DNA of 9,815 bases. Origin: an uncultured delta proteobacterium (GTDB lineage Bacteria; RBG-13-61-14; DRUE01). Position numbers and translations under genes: made by a program. The notes beneath the pieces were generated by a model, which did no database searches, was not told where the DNA came from, and was given only the letters and a program-made list of their open reading frames with translations. This document shows, in pieces, positions 1 to 7,073 of the stretch (position 1 is its first letter; each line of letters starts with the position of its first letter). The stretch is taken from positions 1 through 9,815 of the forward strand of contig CAIYYW010000337.1 of NCBI GenBank assembly GCA_903930515.1, written 5' to 3'.

Positions 1-131
1 ATGGTCATACCTGTGCCCTTGCCTCTTCTGATGAAGTAAAGTGCTGGGGGTGGAATGGGTATGGTCAACTTGGAAATGGCACAAAGACTGATAGCAATAT
101 TCCAGTAAATGTGATTGGATTTGGGCCGTAA
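1..131 (+). CDS. RCC1-repeat protein, C-terminal end (5' truncated by window)
   Basis: An open frame enters from the left edge (first full codon at base 3) and ends at TAA 129-131. It encodes about 42 residues containing GHTCALASS, then [16 protein letters not shown], then a PVNV segment. This matches the RCC1 / alpha-tubulin-suppressor blade consensus (HTCAL, CWG-N--GQLG-GT, PV-V). It is therefore the last blade of a beta-propeller repeat protein that stops right after the repeat. Bacterial proteins of this type are often secreted or surface-exposed with many tandem blades; that is family knowledge, since the rest of the protein lies outside the window. Function is unknown. The repeat assignment is firm; the size and domain content of the whole protein cannot be judged. 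Confidence 0.8.
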   Translation, partial: GHTCALASSDEVKCWGWNGYGQLGNGTKTDSNIPVNVIGFGP

Positions 132-512
132 ATTCAATAAGGCGAACATTGGGTCGGCAAGCTGGATCGCGCCCGGTTTCCTCGCGCTTCGCAGCGAACT
201 ACTTCGCAGAGCAGCAGTGGGCGCCAATTTAGTCTTGCTTTAATTCCAGCGGGACCGAAATAGGGCGGGGCAATCCAGCCCGAGGCGGGACCCTGGATTT
301 CGCCGCCCTTATTCCATATCCCAGGAAATCGGCGCCAGCTCAGAAACCACTTGACAAGGTTGGCAAAATGCGCTTGAATAATGTCCAAGAAACCGGGGGC
401 GATCCCCGCATTGTTCGGGGTTATTTGGCGACAGTCATTTAAGGGAAACGGTTTTGAAGGGGCATTTTCATTTTCAGCGGACAAGGGTTTTAAAGGGAGG
501 CCTTAAGGAAAA
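132..512. other. Intergenic stretch without a recognised gene
   Basis: These 381 bases separate the RCC1 gene end from the SDR gene. The minus strand has an open frame of 116 codons (484 to 134) with a TTG start. It has no Shine-Dalgarno site and no family I recognise; its second half is Arg/Cys/Leu-rich and looks unlike a folded protein, so I do not call it a gene. On the plus strand CTTCGCAG occurs twice close together at about 194-214, giving the area a repeat-like look. A possible promoter at 351-379 is listed separately. No terminator with a T tract is visible after the RCC1 stop. Confidence 0.4.
351..379 (+). promoter_or_regulatory. Possible sigma-70 promoter upstream of SDR gene
   Basis: A perfect -35 TTGACA (351-356) is followed after 17 bases by TTGAAT (374-379), which matches 4 of 6 of the -10 consensus. 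Transcription would start near 386, giving a leader of about 125 bases before the SDR start codon at 513. The spacing is ideal but the -10 is weak, so this is a candidate only. Confidence 0.35.
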
Positions 513-1706
513 ATGGGGACCGAAAGATTTAATTTGGTAACCGGCGCGTGCGGTTTTACGGGAACGCATCTGATGAAAAAATTATTGGACCAAGGGCAGA
601 AAGTCATCGCCACTGACCTGGCCAGGGCATTTGAGCACCCGAAAAACAAGATGATTTTCAAGACCCTCGGCCTTAATTTTGCCCACCCGAACTGCCGGGT
701 GATCCCGTCGGACCTGACCGACCAGGAAAGCCTGAAACCGTTGTTCCATCAGCCGTTAACCCATATATTCCATACCGCTTCCCTGTATGATTATTCCGCG
801 GCGCTGGCGATCTTACAAAAGGTCAACATCAACGGGTTTGTCAATCTGGCCGACCTTGCGGTGGAGCATAAAAGCCTGAAACGGTTCATCCATTGGAGCA
901 CCTGCGGTATTTTTGGGAAACCCTACACCGCCAAGGATGGCAAGTTGTGCAACATACCCTTTACCGAGGACTTTAACTCCTCGCCCAAAAACACGCCCTT
1001 TGAACAAGACCAGCCCACCGGCAGTCATTTGGTTAACGATTATTCCGTGACCAAGTGGAAGCAGGAACAGATCGCCTGGAAGTATCACCGGGAAAAGGGA
1101 TTGCCCCTGACGGTGGTCCGGCCGGCTCCCCTTTATGGCCCGGGCAGCGATTATGGCCACGGCGGAATCGTTCTGACCATCAACCGGGGTCTTTTGCCCG
1201 CGATTCCAACGGATTCAAAAAATTACATCACCACCTCATTGCACATTGAGGATATGGCTGGGTTTGCGGCTTTCATCGCCGACAAGGATTTCGGGGTGGG
1301 CGAGGATTACAATGTCGTGGACGACAGTATAATTTCCTATGACGATTTCGTCAGGTATCTTGCCCTGCTCCTCGGCCGAAGAATGCGCGGCATCCCCCTG
1401 CTCAGACAGACCTGGCTCCGGCCGGCGATGATCTTCGCGGCCAAACTCTGGCTCATCCTGGAGCAAAAATTGGGTGTGCCCCGGGTCAGGGTCTTTGAGG
1501 TCGGGTCCGCGACTTATATGTCATCCAGTTACTGGATCTCCAATAAAAAAACCAAGGAAGCGGGATATGTTTACCGCTATCCGGATGTGCGGGAAGGAAT
1601 GAGAGATACCATTGACTGGTTCCGAAGGGTGGGCTGGCTTGACCAGTCATACAATCCAAAAGCCATCTGGATGGAGAATATGGACGCGAAAAAAACGGCA
1701 AAATAA
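513..1706 (+). CDS. NAD(P)-dependent epimerase/dehydratase, extended SDR (3-beta-HSD-like)
   Basis: This 397-residue protein has an N-terminal Rossmann fold with the extended-SDR glycine motif TGACGFTG (residues 10-17). An acidic residue ends strand 2 (VIATD, Asp35), which favours NAD over NADP. The HTAS motif is at 87-90, and the catalytic set is Ser129 with Tyr177-x3-Lys181 in DYSVTK. RPAPLYGPG at 203-211 is the usual substrate-side motif. The family oxidises or epimerises sugar nucleotides, sterols or related alcohols. The overall pattern is closest in feel to 3-beta-hydroxysteroid dehydrogenase-like SDRs, but the substrate cannot be read from the sequence. A hydrophobic stretch around 302-317 may contact the membrane. 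The start is supported by GGAGG (496-500) and AAGGA (505-509) before the ATG. It appears to be a single gene, with 330 bases before the next one and no clear terminator. Confidence 0.88.
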   Translation: MGTERFNLVTGACGFTGTHLMKKLLDQGQKVIATDLARAFEHPKNKMIFKTLGLNFAHPNCRVIPSDLTDQESLKPLFHQPLTHIFHTASLYDYSAALAILQKVNINGFVNLADLAVEHKSLKRFIHWSTCGIFGKPYTAKDGKLCNIPFTEDFNSSPKNTPFEQDQPTGSHLVNDYSVTKWKQEQIAWKYHREKGLPLTVVRPAPLYGPGSDYGHGGIVLTINRGLLPAIPTDSKNYITTSLHIEDMAGFAAFIADKDFGVGEDYNVVDDSIISYDDFVRYLALLLGRRMRGIPLLRQTWLRPAMIFAAKLWLILEQKLGVPRVRVFEVGSATYMSSSYWISNKKTKEAGYVYRYPDVREGMRDTIDWFRRVGWLDQSYNPKAIWMENMDAKKTAK

Positions 1707-1756
1707 AATTTACGGCCGGGCTTTGGATCCAGGGAATTATCTTCAGGATGGAGGGG

Positions 1757-1993
1757 TCAAACCCAAGGGGCGTGCGGCCCAAATCCTATTTGGTTGAATT
1801 TTATTTCCGGAATGCGGGGGTCTTGGACACCGCTTTGGTTCAGCCTCCCGGCAACAGCTTCCTTTGCAAACCTCAATCCTTCCAGGTCCAACCGCGCAAA
1901 ACGCAAAAGGTCAAGCAAAGCCGATTCCCGCTCCTGGGCAGGAGCGCCCCCAAGCGTTTCCGGGTCAAAATAGTTTAAGCAAAGATCAGGGGG
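1757..1993 (-). pseudogene. Possible gene remnant or small unrecognised ORF on the minus strand
   Basis: The 330-base gap 1707-2036 has no gene on the plus strand. On the minus strand a frame is open from a stop at 1994-1996 to TGA at 1757-1759, about 78 codons. Its translation is protein-like in composition: FDPETLGGAPAQERES, then a leucine/arginine amphipathic helix (LLDLLRFARLDLEGLRFAK), then EAVAGRLNQSG. Many codons have a purine at the first position, as real coding frames do. There is no ATG and no ribosome binding site, so it may be the decayed tail of a lost gene or chance. A 6-bp stem with a 4-base loop lies inside it at 1930-1945, without a T tract. No family recognised. Confidence 0.2.
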
Positions 1994-2036
1994 TCAAGCC
2001 GAGACGGGAACGCGCCGTCATTGACCTGGGGCTGGA

Positions 2037-3899
2037 ATGGTGATTAGAATGATGCGGATGGACGGGGTAAAAAAGAACGGGCGGGATTTGCGGAAGCTGG
2101 ACCTGGAGTTGAAGCCGCGCTGGGTTCGGGAGCATCCGGAGGAAGCGGGTCAAATATTCAATTCGGTTCCGGTTGCGGACCAGGCGCAGTTGGCTCTGAC
2201 CCGGCGGGGCAAGGATCGGATGGAATTAATTTTGCTCTCGCATCAAGCGCGGGGTTTGGTTCACCGGCTTCCGGAATCGGAGCTGTATTTCACGATCAAG
2301 GAGCTTGGGGAAGAGGACTCGCTTCCGATTTTGGCTTTGGCCGGTTCCCGGCAATTGACCTATATTTTTGACCTGGAGTTCTGGGACCATGACCGGCTGA
2401 TCCCGGAAAAAATCTTGCAATGGCTGGACCGGTTACGGCTGGCGGACGAGGATCAATTCCAGAACTGGATCAAGAAGGCGGACCAGGAGCTTTTGATCGG
2501 GGCGTTGCAGAAGCTGGTTCAGGTATTGGTGGTTGACCCGGACAACCTCGGGGCAGAGCCGTGGCGGGAACAGGAGGTGTTCACCCTGGACGAGCAATAC
2601 TATTTCCTGCTCAGCGAGAGCAAGTTCCGTCCGATCGTGGAGCGGATCCTGATCACTTTGCGCGAGATAGACCCGGAGAAATTTTACAGTCTGCTGGACC
2701 AGGTCCGGATGGTATTGAGTTCGGAAGTGGAAGAGACGGCGCACCGGGTCCGGCAGGGCCGGCTGGAGGATTACGGGTTTTATACTTTTGACCAGGCCTT
2801 TGAAATTTACCGATACCTTTCCCCGGCGCAGATGGAGCGGTTGATAAAAAATCCGGAGCGGCCGGAGCCGGTGAAGGCGGGCGGGGCAAGGTATCCGGTT
2901 TTGGTTTCGCGGGAAGTCCCGTCTTTTTTGGCCGAGTCGCTCAAGGCGCTTTCGGATTTGGAGCTGGAGGATTTTTACTGCCAGTTCGCGCTGCTGGCGA
3001 ACCAGGTGATGATCGCGGACCTGATGGACCTGACCGATCTGGATACCTTGAAGCGGGCCGCGGAGAAGGTTTACGGATATTTGGAGCTGGGCCTGGGGTC
3101 GTGGTCAAAAGACGATCCGGTGCGGGCTTTGGAAATTTTGCAACGGCAATGGCTTCAGCACATTTTCCAGGCCGGTTTTTCCCGGGCGTTGAAACTCCGG
3201 TTCCGGGCGCAGCGGCTTGTGCAACCGGACTGGTTCCGGAGCGTGGGCAAGCCGTTCCATCTGTTCGGAGAGCCGGACGGGAACCGGATTCAGGCCCTGC
3301 TCCAGAAGCGGCCGAAATTTTATTCCGGAGAGAAGCCGCTGGGGACTCGGGAGTTCCGGTCCGGGGCAGATCTCAGCGCCGCGGAACAGAGTTTGGGCCG
3401 GGCGGAATTTTCGGTCCTATATTTTTTCCAGGCCCTGGGGCTGGACCAGCCCAAACTCAGCCGTCTGCTTTCCATATATCCCTTTGAGCTGAATTTTCAG
3501 GTGATCCTGTCAACCTTTTTGGTCAACGGGGTGGTCAAGGATAAACCGGAATTTGAGCCGGTCAGCGCGGAAGACTTGAGCGTTTTTATTGAGCGGGCGA
3601 TGAGTCGTGTTCCCGCGGGCAAGACGAAGGGGTCCGCCCCGAAGAAACTTTTAAGAAAGCTGGATGCCCTGCTCCGGGACGAGTTTTTGAGATGGCTTTG
3701 GAAGCGAAGGCTGGAGGCGGGAATAGACGACGAATCGCGGGTGCGGGAGATGTGCCAGGCCGCTTTCGGGGAGATGGAAATGGAACTGGGAAGACTTAAA
3801 CGGGTCAAAAAGATAAATCCGAAATTGATCAGTTCAATTGTGGTCTTTTGGAAGCAATCGGCAGAAGCGGAACCGCATAAAAAGGAGGGCAAGCAATGA
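2037..3899 (+). CDS. DUF6178 family protein
   Basis: This 620-residue, mostly helical soluble protein has no signal peptide and no membrane segment. The N-terminal third carries the pattern I associate with DUF6178: RLPESELYFTIKELGEED (78-94), then LPILALAGSRQLTYIFDLEFW (96-116) and a DRL-PEK---WL segment. Further on are EQYYFLL and, near residues 243-265, a GRLEDYGFYTFDQAFEIY-type segment that resembles the family's GF-dF-eAleIY motif. Biochemical function is unknown; I recall the family mostly from Deltaproteobacteria and relatives. Alternative starts exist at Met5, Met6 and Met8; only a weak GGGG (2028-2031) precedes the first ATG, so the start is uncertain by a few residues. Its stop overlaps the start of the DUF4349 gene (ATGA), implying one operon. 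Confidence 0.72.
   Translation: MVIRMMRMDGVKKNGRDLRKLDLELKPRWVREHPEEAGQIFNSVPVADQAQLALTRRGKDRMELILLSHQARGLVHRLPESELYFTIKELGEEDSLPILALAGSRQLTYIFDLEFWDHDRLIPEKILQWLDRLRLADEDQFQNWIKKADQELLIGALQKLVQVLVVDPDNLGAEPWREQEVFTLDEQYYFLLSESKFRPIVERILITLREIDPEKFYSLLDQVRMVLSSEVEETAHRVRQGRLEDYGFYTFDQAFEIYRYLSPAQMERLIKNPERPEPVKAGGARYPVLVSREVPSFLAESLKALSDLELEDFYCQFALLANQVMIADLMDLTDLDTLKRAAEKVYGYLELGLGSWSKDDPVRALEILQRQWLQHIFQAGFSRALKLRFRAQRLVQPDWFRSVGKPFHLFGEPDGNRIQALLQKRPKFYSGEKPLGTREFRSGADLSAAEQSLGRAEFSVLYFFQALGLDQPKLSRLLSIYPFELNFQVILSTFLVNGVVKDKPEFEPVSAEDLSVFIERAMSRVPAGKTKGSAPKKLLRKLDALLRDEFLRWLWKRRLEAGIDDESRVREMCQAAFGEMEMELGRLKRVKKINPKLISSIVVFWKQSAEAEPHKKEGKQ
3882..3899 (+). promoter_or_regulatory. Strong RBS and ATGA start-stop overlap coupling two genes
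   Basis: AAGGAGG at 3882-3888 lies 7 bases before the ATG at 3896, inside the last codons of the DUF6178 gene. The ATG overlaps that gene's TGA (3897-3899) as ATGA. This layout is typical of translational coupling and fixes the start of the lipoprotein gene. Confidence 0.85.
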
Positions 3900-4783
3900 G
3901 GACCAAGCCGACGGCGATTTTGGGAACGGCCATTCTTTTCGGGATGATCGTCTCGGTTTTGGGTTGCGATCAGGGCAACCAGGCCCGGGGGCCGATCTCC
4001 AGGTATTTGGCAAAAGCGGCAGCGCCGGCGCCGGCCGCAGAGGACTCCGCGGGGTCGGCCGGAATGCCGATGGAGGCTGAAAAAAGCGCGGACAAGGGCA
4101 ATGGGACTGCGGTGATGGAGCGGAAGCTGATCGCGCGGGTGTCGCTGACCCTGGAGGTTAAGGACCTGAAGGTCCAGGTCCTCAAGGCCGAAACGATCGC
4201 GAAGGAGGAAGGCGGATACCTGTCGGATTCGCAGATTTACCAGGAGGAAACCAGCGAGCGGGCGAGCCTGACTTTGATGATCCCATTCACTAAACTGGAT
4301 CAGGCGGTGGTCAAGATCCGGGAGCTGGGCAAGGTTCGGTTTGAGCAGAAATCCACCGAGGATGTCACCCGCCAGTTCATTGATTCCCAGGCCCGGGTCA
4401 ACAACCTTCAGAAAGAAGAGGCCGCTCTTTCGGAATTGCTCAAGCGCACGGGCAAGCTCAGTGACATCCTGGAGGTTGAGAATGAATTGAGCCGGGTCCG
4501 GACCGAGATTGAGCAAATCCAGGGAGAGCTTCGGTATCTGGAACACCTGACCAGTTATTCCACGGTCACCCTTTCTCTGGAAACCCGGCCCGAGCCGGAG
4601 CAATACGAGAGCAGCCCCCTGAAAAACGCTTTCATCCGGGCCTGGCATTCCTTCCGGGCAACCGTTCACGGGATCGCGGTGCTTTTGATCTACGGAGTTT
4701 TTTATCTGCCGCTCCTGCTGGCCGGGTATTTCATCCTGAAGCTGATCGTCAGGAAACTCTGGAAAAGAAAGAAAGCGGCCTGA
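3896..4783 (+). CDS. DUF4349 domain lipoprotein with C-terminal membrane anchor
   Basis: This 295-residue protein begins with a basic n-region and hydrophobic core ending in the lipobox-like VLGC, so Cys24 would be lipidated. Asp follows at +2, which in E. coli keeps lipoproteins in the inner membrane. A disordered Ala/Pro/Gly-rich linker (about 38-70) leads into a DUF4349 domain (about 75-230). Landmarks are ERKLIARVSLTLEVKDL, an EGGYLSDS segment, LTLMIPFTKLDQAV and an FIDSQARVNNLQKEE start of a coiled coil running to about 215. STVTLSLE follows as the closing strand. A hydrophobic helix at about 258-285 is followed by a very basic tail, giving a second anchor with a cytoplasmic end. Function of the family is unknown; an envelope role is likely. 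It is coupled to the DUF6178 gene. The family call is strong; lipidation is inferred, because Leu at -2 is slightly atypical. Confidence 0.82.
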   Translation: MRTKPTAILGTAILFGMIVSVLGCDQGNQARGPISRYLAKAAAPAPAAEDSAGSAGMPMEAEKSADKGNGTAVMERKLIARVSLTLEVKDLKVQVLKAETIAKEEGGYLSDSQIYQEETSERASLTLMIPFTKLDQAVVKIRELGKVRFEQKSTEDVTRQFIDSQARVNNLQKEEAALSELLKRTGKLSDILEVENELSRVRTEIEQIQGELRYLEHLTSYSTVTLSLETRPEPEQYESSPLKNAFIRAWHSFRATVHGIAVLLIYGVFYLPLLLAGYFILKLIVRKLWKRKKAA

Positions 4784-4884
4784 GGGAAAACCATTTATAT
4801 CGCCTTGAAATTCGGACCGCTTTGCGAAAAGGGATTTGATTTTCCGCTTTTCCGTCGGAAATGATGGGGGTTTTGAAAATCTTT

Positions 4885-4913
4885 TTGACATATATATTCG
4901 CAGGTGTTAAAAT
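4885..4913 (+). promoter_or_regulatory. Near-consensus sigma-70 promoter directly before the kinase gene
   Basis: TTGACA (4885-4890), an exact 17-base spacer, then TAAAAT (4908-4913), 5 of 6 to consensus. The expected start of transcription is about 4919-4921, immediately before the ATG at 4922, so the transcript would be leaderless or nearly so. Confidence 0.7.
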
Positions 4914-4921
4914 AAGTAACC

Positions 4922-6619
4922 ATGGCGCTGAGACCCAAGAGTCGGGCTAAACTGAACAGGCTTGGAAAGGGGGCTGCGAAAAAGCCCCAATCCTCCGGAC
5001 CCGGATTGGATCATCCGAAGCGGACATTGAAATCCCCCCCGGCCTCATCGCTCCAATCTAGAAAGTTGCCCGCTCCCTCGCCGGAGATGGCCGATCTCCT
5101 AAAGCGCTACGATTCCATGACCAAGATTCACGACCGGCTTTCCTGCTGGGTGAATGTCCTGGATGAAAAGGGGAATGTTATTTCCTGGAACAAGGCTGCG
5201 GAGCAAATTTCCGGATACCAAAGGCAGGAAGTGTTGGGGCACGGCAAGATCTGGGAATGGCTATACCCGGACCCGCAATATCACAAGGAAGTCTTCAGCA
5301 AGGCGATGGAAATCATCCGGGGCAAGAGCGTGCAGAACCTGGAAACCACCATCGTGACCAAGGACGGCCGGAAGCGGATCATCTCCTGGCAATCAAACAA
5401 CCTGGTGGACGATAAGGGCCGGGTGAAGGGGAGCGTGGCCCTGGGAGCGGATGTCACGGACCAGAAGGCGATGGATGAGCAAACCCGGCTCCAGGAGAAA
5501 ATGGAAGGGATGGCGCGGCTGTCCGGGAATATCGCCCACACCTTTAATAACACCTTCAGCATCATCCAGGGTTATGTGGAACTGGTCCTGGAGCGGATGG
5601 ATTACAACGCGCCCGGCCGTGAGGATCTCCTGGAGATCGTGGAGGCGGTGGAGCGGGGTTCCGCCTTGACCAATCAACTGCTCGCCTTCAGCAAGCATCA
5701 AATCCTTGAGCCGATTTCCATAGACCTGAACCAGATCATCTCCGCAATGGGACAAGTCCTGCATCGCGCCCTCGGAGATAAAATACAACTGATCCAGAAC
5801 CTAGACCCCCGCCTCCCAACCATCCAGGCAGATCCCAACCAGATCCAGCAGGTCATCCTAAACCTCGCCCTGAACGCCCGCGAGGAAATGCCCGAGGGCG
5901 GAAAATTCTCCCTCTCCACCGCGCTATCCCAAATTGAATACGCCCATATCCGAGCCCATCCCTTCGTGTCGCCCGGCGAATATATCCTGCTCACCGCTTC
6001 CGATTCCGGGCAGGGGATCAGCCCGCGGCTGAAGGAAATCATCTTTGAGCCGTTCCTCACCACCCGCGCCGACCGCGCCGGACTCCTCCTTTCAACCGTC
6101 TATGGGATCGTCAACCAGCATAACGGTTATATCTGGGTGGAAAGCGAATCCGGCAAAGGAACCGCATATCTAGTTTATCTCCCGGTCAGCGGCAAGCCCG
6201 CGCAAATGCCCGCGCCCAAAAAAGATGGCCCGGAGCTTCCCAAAGGCAGCGAAGCCATCCTCCTGGTTGAAGACGACGACTATATGCGCACCCTGGCCGT
6301 CCGGGTGCTCCGGAACCTCGGTTATACCGTGATTGAAAGCGGAAACCCCATTGAGGCCCTCCAAATCCTCAAGCAATACCCCAAACCCGTCAACCTGCTC
6401 CTATCCGATGTAGAGATGCCCCAAATGAACGGAGCGCAACTCGCGGAGCAGTCCCTTAAAATCAGGCCCAACCTCAAAGTCCTTTACTTCTCCGGATATT
6501 CCCTCGCTTACCTGGTGGATAAAAAAATACTCAAACCGGATTCACCCCTCCTCGCCAAACCCTTCTCCCTCAGATCCCTCTCCCAAAAAGTCCGCGAAAT
6601 CCTCAATAAAAAGAAATAA
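4922..6619 (+). CDS. PAS-domain histidine kinase fused to a receiver (hybrid sensor kinase)
   Basis: This 565-residue protein has no membrane helix, so it is a cytoplasmic sensor. The order is: a basic, Pro/Ser-rich tail (1-55); a PAS domain (about 60-182; WNKAAEQISGY, then a WQSNN core and an ADVTDQK exit); an H box, GNIAHTFNN, with His206; an N box, NLALNAREEMPEGG (314-327); a G1 box, DSGQG (361-365); an F box, IFEPFLTT; and a G2 region, DRAGLLLSTVYGIV. The receiver (about 444-562) has the acidic pocket Glu450-Asp452, phosphoacceptor Asp496, Ser524 and Lys546, so it looks active. Two kinase boxes are altered: Thr207 replaces the usual Asp/Glu after the histidine, and the G2 glycines are partly lost. 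Lys and Leu codon choice changes near residue 262. No Shine-Dalgarno site precedes the ATG; Met56 (5087) is an alternative start. No output regulator is adjacent, so the partner is unknown. Confidence 0.88.
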   Translation: MALRPKSRAKLNRLGKGAAKKPQSSGPGLDHPKRTLKSPPASSLQSRKLPAPSPEMADLLKRYDSMTKIHDRLSCWVNVLDEKGNVISWNKAAEQISGYQRQEVLGHGKIWEWLYPDPQYHKEVFSKAMEIIRGKSVQNLETTIVTKDGRKRIISWQSNNLVDDKGRVKGSVALGADVTDQKAMDEQTRLQEKMEGMARLSGNIAHTFNNTFSIIQGYVELVLERMDYNAPGREDLLEIVEAVERGSALTNQLLAFSKHQILEPISIDLNQIISAMGQVLHRALGDKIQLIQNLDPRLPTIQADPNQIQQVILNLALNAREEMPEGGKFSLSTALSQIEYAHIRAHPFVSPGEYILLTASDSGQGISPRLKEIIFEPFLTTRADRAGLLLSTVYGIVNQHNGYIWVESESGKGTAYLVYLPVSGKPAQMPAPKKDGPELPKGSEAILLVEDDDYMRTLAVRVLRNLGYTVIESGNPIEALQILKQYPKPVNLLLSDVEMPQMNGAQLAEQSLKIRPNLKVLYFSGYSLAYLVDKKILKPDSPLLAKPFSLRSLSQKVREILNKKK

Positions 6620-6651
6620 ACCGCCCGAAACCCGCAGCATTGCTTCACCGA

Positions 6652-6756
6652 ATCCTGCTTTGCCAAAGGCTTCGCAGGATAGGGAGACGCAGAGAATTCT
6701 GGGGCGCAGGTTACGGGCTTTTCTGCTTGTCCTGCGTAAGCTTGGCGAAGCAGGAT
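6652..6756. repeat. Inverted pair of short palindromic (REP/BIME-like) repeats
   Basis: Unit 1 (6652-6680) is itself a hairpin: ATCCTGC pairs with GCAGGAT, with an inner GCC/GGC. Unit 2 (about 6729-6756) is a diverged copy of unit 1 in the opposite orientation. ATCCTGCTTTGCCAA (6652-6666) and TTGGCGAAGCAGGAT (6742-6756) are reverse complements with one mismatch. The pair begins about 30 bases after the kinase stop codon. Such units are usually dispersed intergenic repeats that stabilise or end transcripts; no T tract follows, so a classical terminator is not supported. Confidence 0.6.
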
Positions 6757-6770
6757 GGAAAGCCCCCCAC

Positions 6771-6799
6771 TTGACAGCCTCTTTCAAATCCGGCATAAC
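6771..6799 (+). promoter_or_regulatory. Possible sigma-70 promoter
   Basis: Perfect TTGACA (6771-6776), a 17-base spacer, then CATAAC (6794-6799), 4 of 6 to the -10 consensus. It could drive the small ORF at 6889 and the immunity-like gene at 7074. Confidence 0.38.
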
Positions 6800-6888
6800 T
6801 TTGACTAGCAGTTAATTTAAGAAGCAGTAAATTTGAAAAGCCCTGAAATGGGGGAGAAGAGGCAGGCAACGGAAAGAGGAGGAGATTG

Positions 6889-6960
6889 ATGGCGATCAAG
6901 GCTCAATCCGCAAAGATTGTGAATTTTGTCTCAGGTCTGCGTCTGACCGAGATGGCATAA
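6889..6960 (+). CDS. Possible 23-residue small ORF with strong RBS
   Basis: ATG at 6889 follows AGGAGG (6877-6882) at a spacing of 6 bases, a better ribosome binding site than most genes in this window have. The ORF encodes 23 residues (MAIKAQSAKIV... ending LTEMA) and stops at TAA 6958-6960. No family recognised. An overlapping frame that closes at TAG 7002-7004 also reads like protein (ending TDLEKKANALAFKL), so the spot may be a frameshifted remnant of a longer gene rather than a functional small protein. It lies between a promoter candidate and the immunity-like gene and could act as a leader peptide. Confidence 0.25.
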   Translation: MAIKAQSAKIVNFVSGLRLTEMA

Positions 6961-7043
6961 CGGATTTGGAGAAAAAGGCCAATGCCCTTGCTTTTAAACT
7001 TTAGACCTGACCCCCAGGCTCATGCCGGTTGATGAATGACCAA

Positions 7044-7052
7044 TGTTATAAA
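7044..7052 (+). promoter_or_regulatory. Extended -10 promoter candidate for the immunity-like gene
   Basis: TGTTATAAA fits the extended -10 pattern TGnTATAAT with one mismatch. No -35 is visible at the proper distance. Transcription would start near 7059, just before the GGAGG at 7061-7065, giving a very short leader. Confidence 0.4.
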
Positions 7053-7073
7053 ACCTAATGGGAGGTTTGCAAT

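Larger units (their letters stand above)
6620..7073. other. Intergenic boundary between chromosomal genes and the toxin-cassette region
   Basis: These 454 bases hold no gene longer than a small ORF. In order they contain an inverted pair of short palindromic repeats (6652-6756), a promoter-like element (6771-6799), a small ORF with a good ribosome binding site (6889-6960), and an extended -10 promoter candidate (7044-7052). A segment reading TTTAGACCTGACCCCC at 7000-7015 resembles short dispersed repeats I associate with intergenic regions of many bacteria, but no second copy is seen here. Base composition falls in GC from left to right, marking entry into the accessory region. Confidence 0.5.

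Noticed and set aside
134-484. 116-codon minus-strand frame before the SDR gene
   Set aside because: TTG start, no ribosome binding site, no recognisable family and an unlikely composition in its second half. Kept only as a remark in the intergenic entry.
1930-1945. Hairpin GCTCCT-GGGC-AGGAGC as a terminator of the SDR gene
   Set aside because: The stem is short, there is no T tract on either side, and it is over 220 bases past the stop codon.
3497-4891. Long open frame of 464 codons on the minus strand
   Set aside because: It lies antisense to the end of the DUF6178 gene and nearly all of the DUF4349 gene, both of which have clear family motifs and a proper start-stop overlap. Its own translation is rich in Arg, Pro and Gly with no recognisable domain.
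6801-6829. Second promoter-like TTGACT just after the candidate at 6771
   Set aside because: At 17 bases spacing the -10 would be GCAGTA, which does not resemble the consensus.
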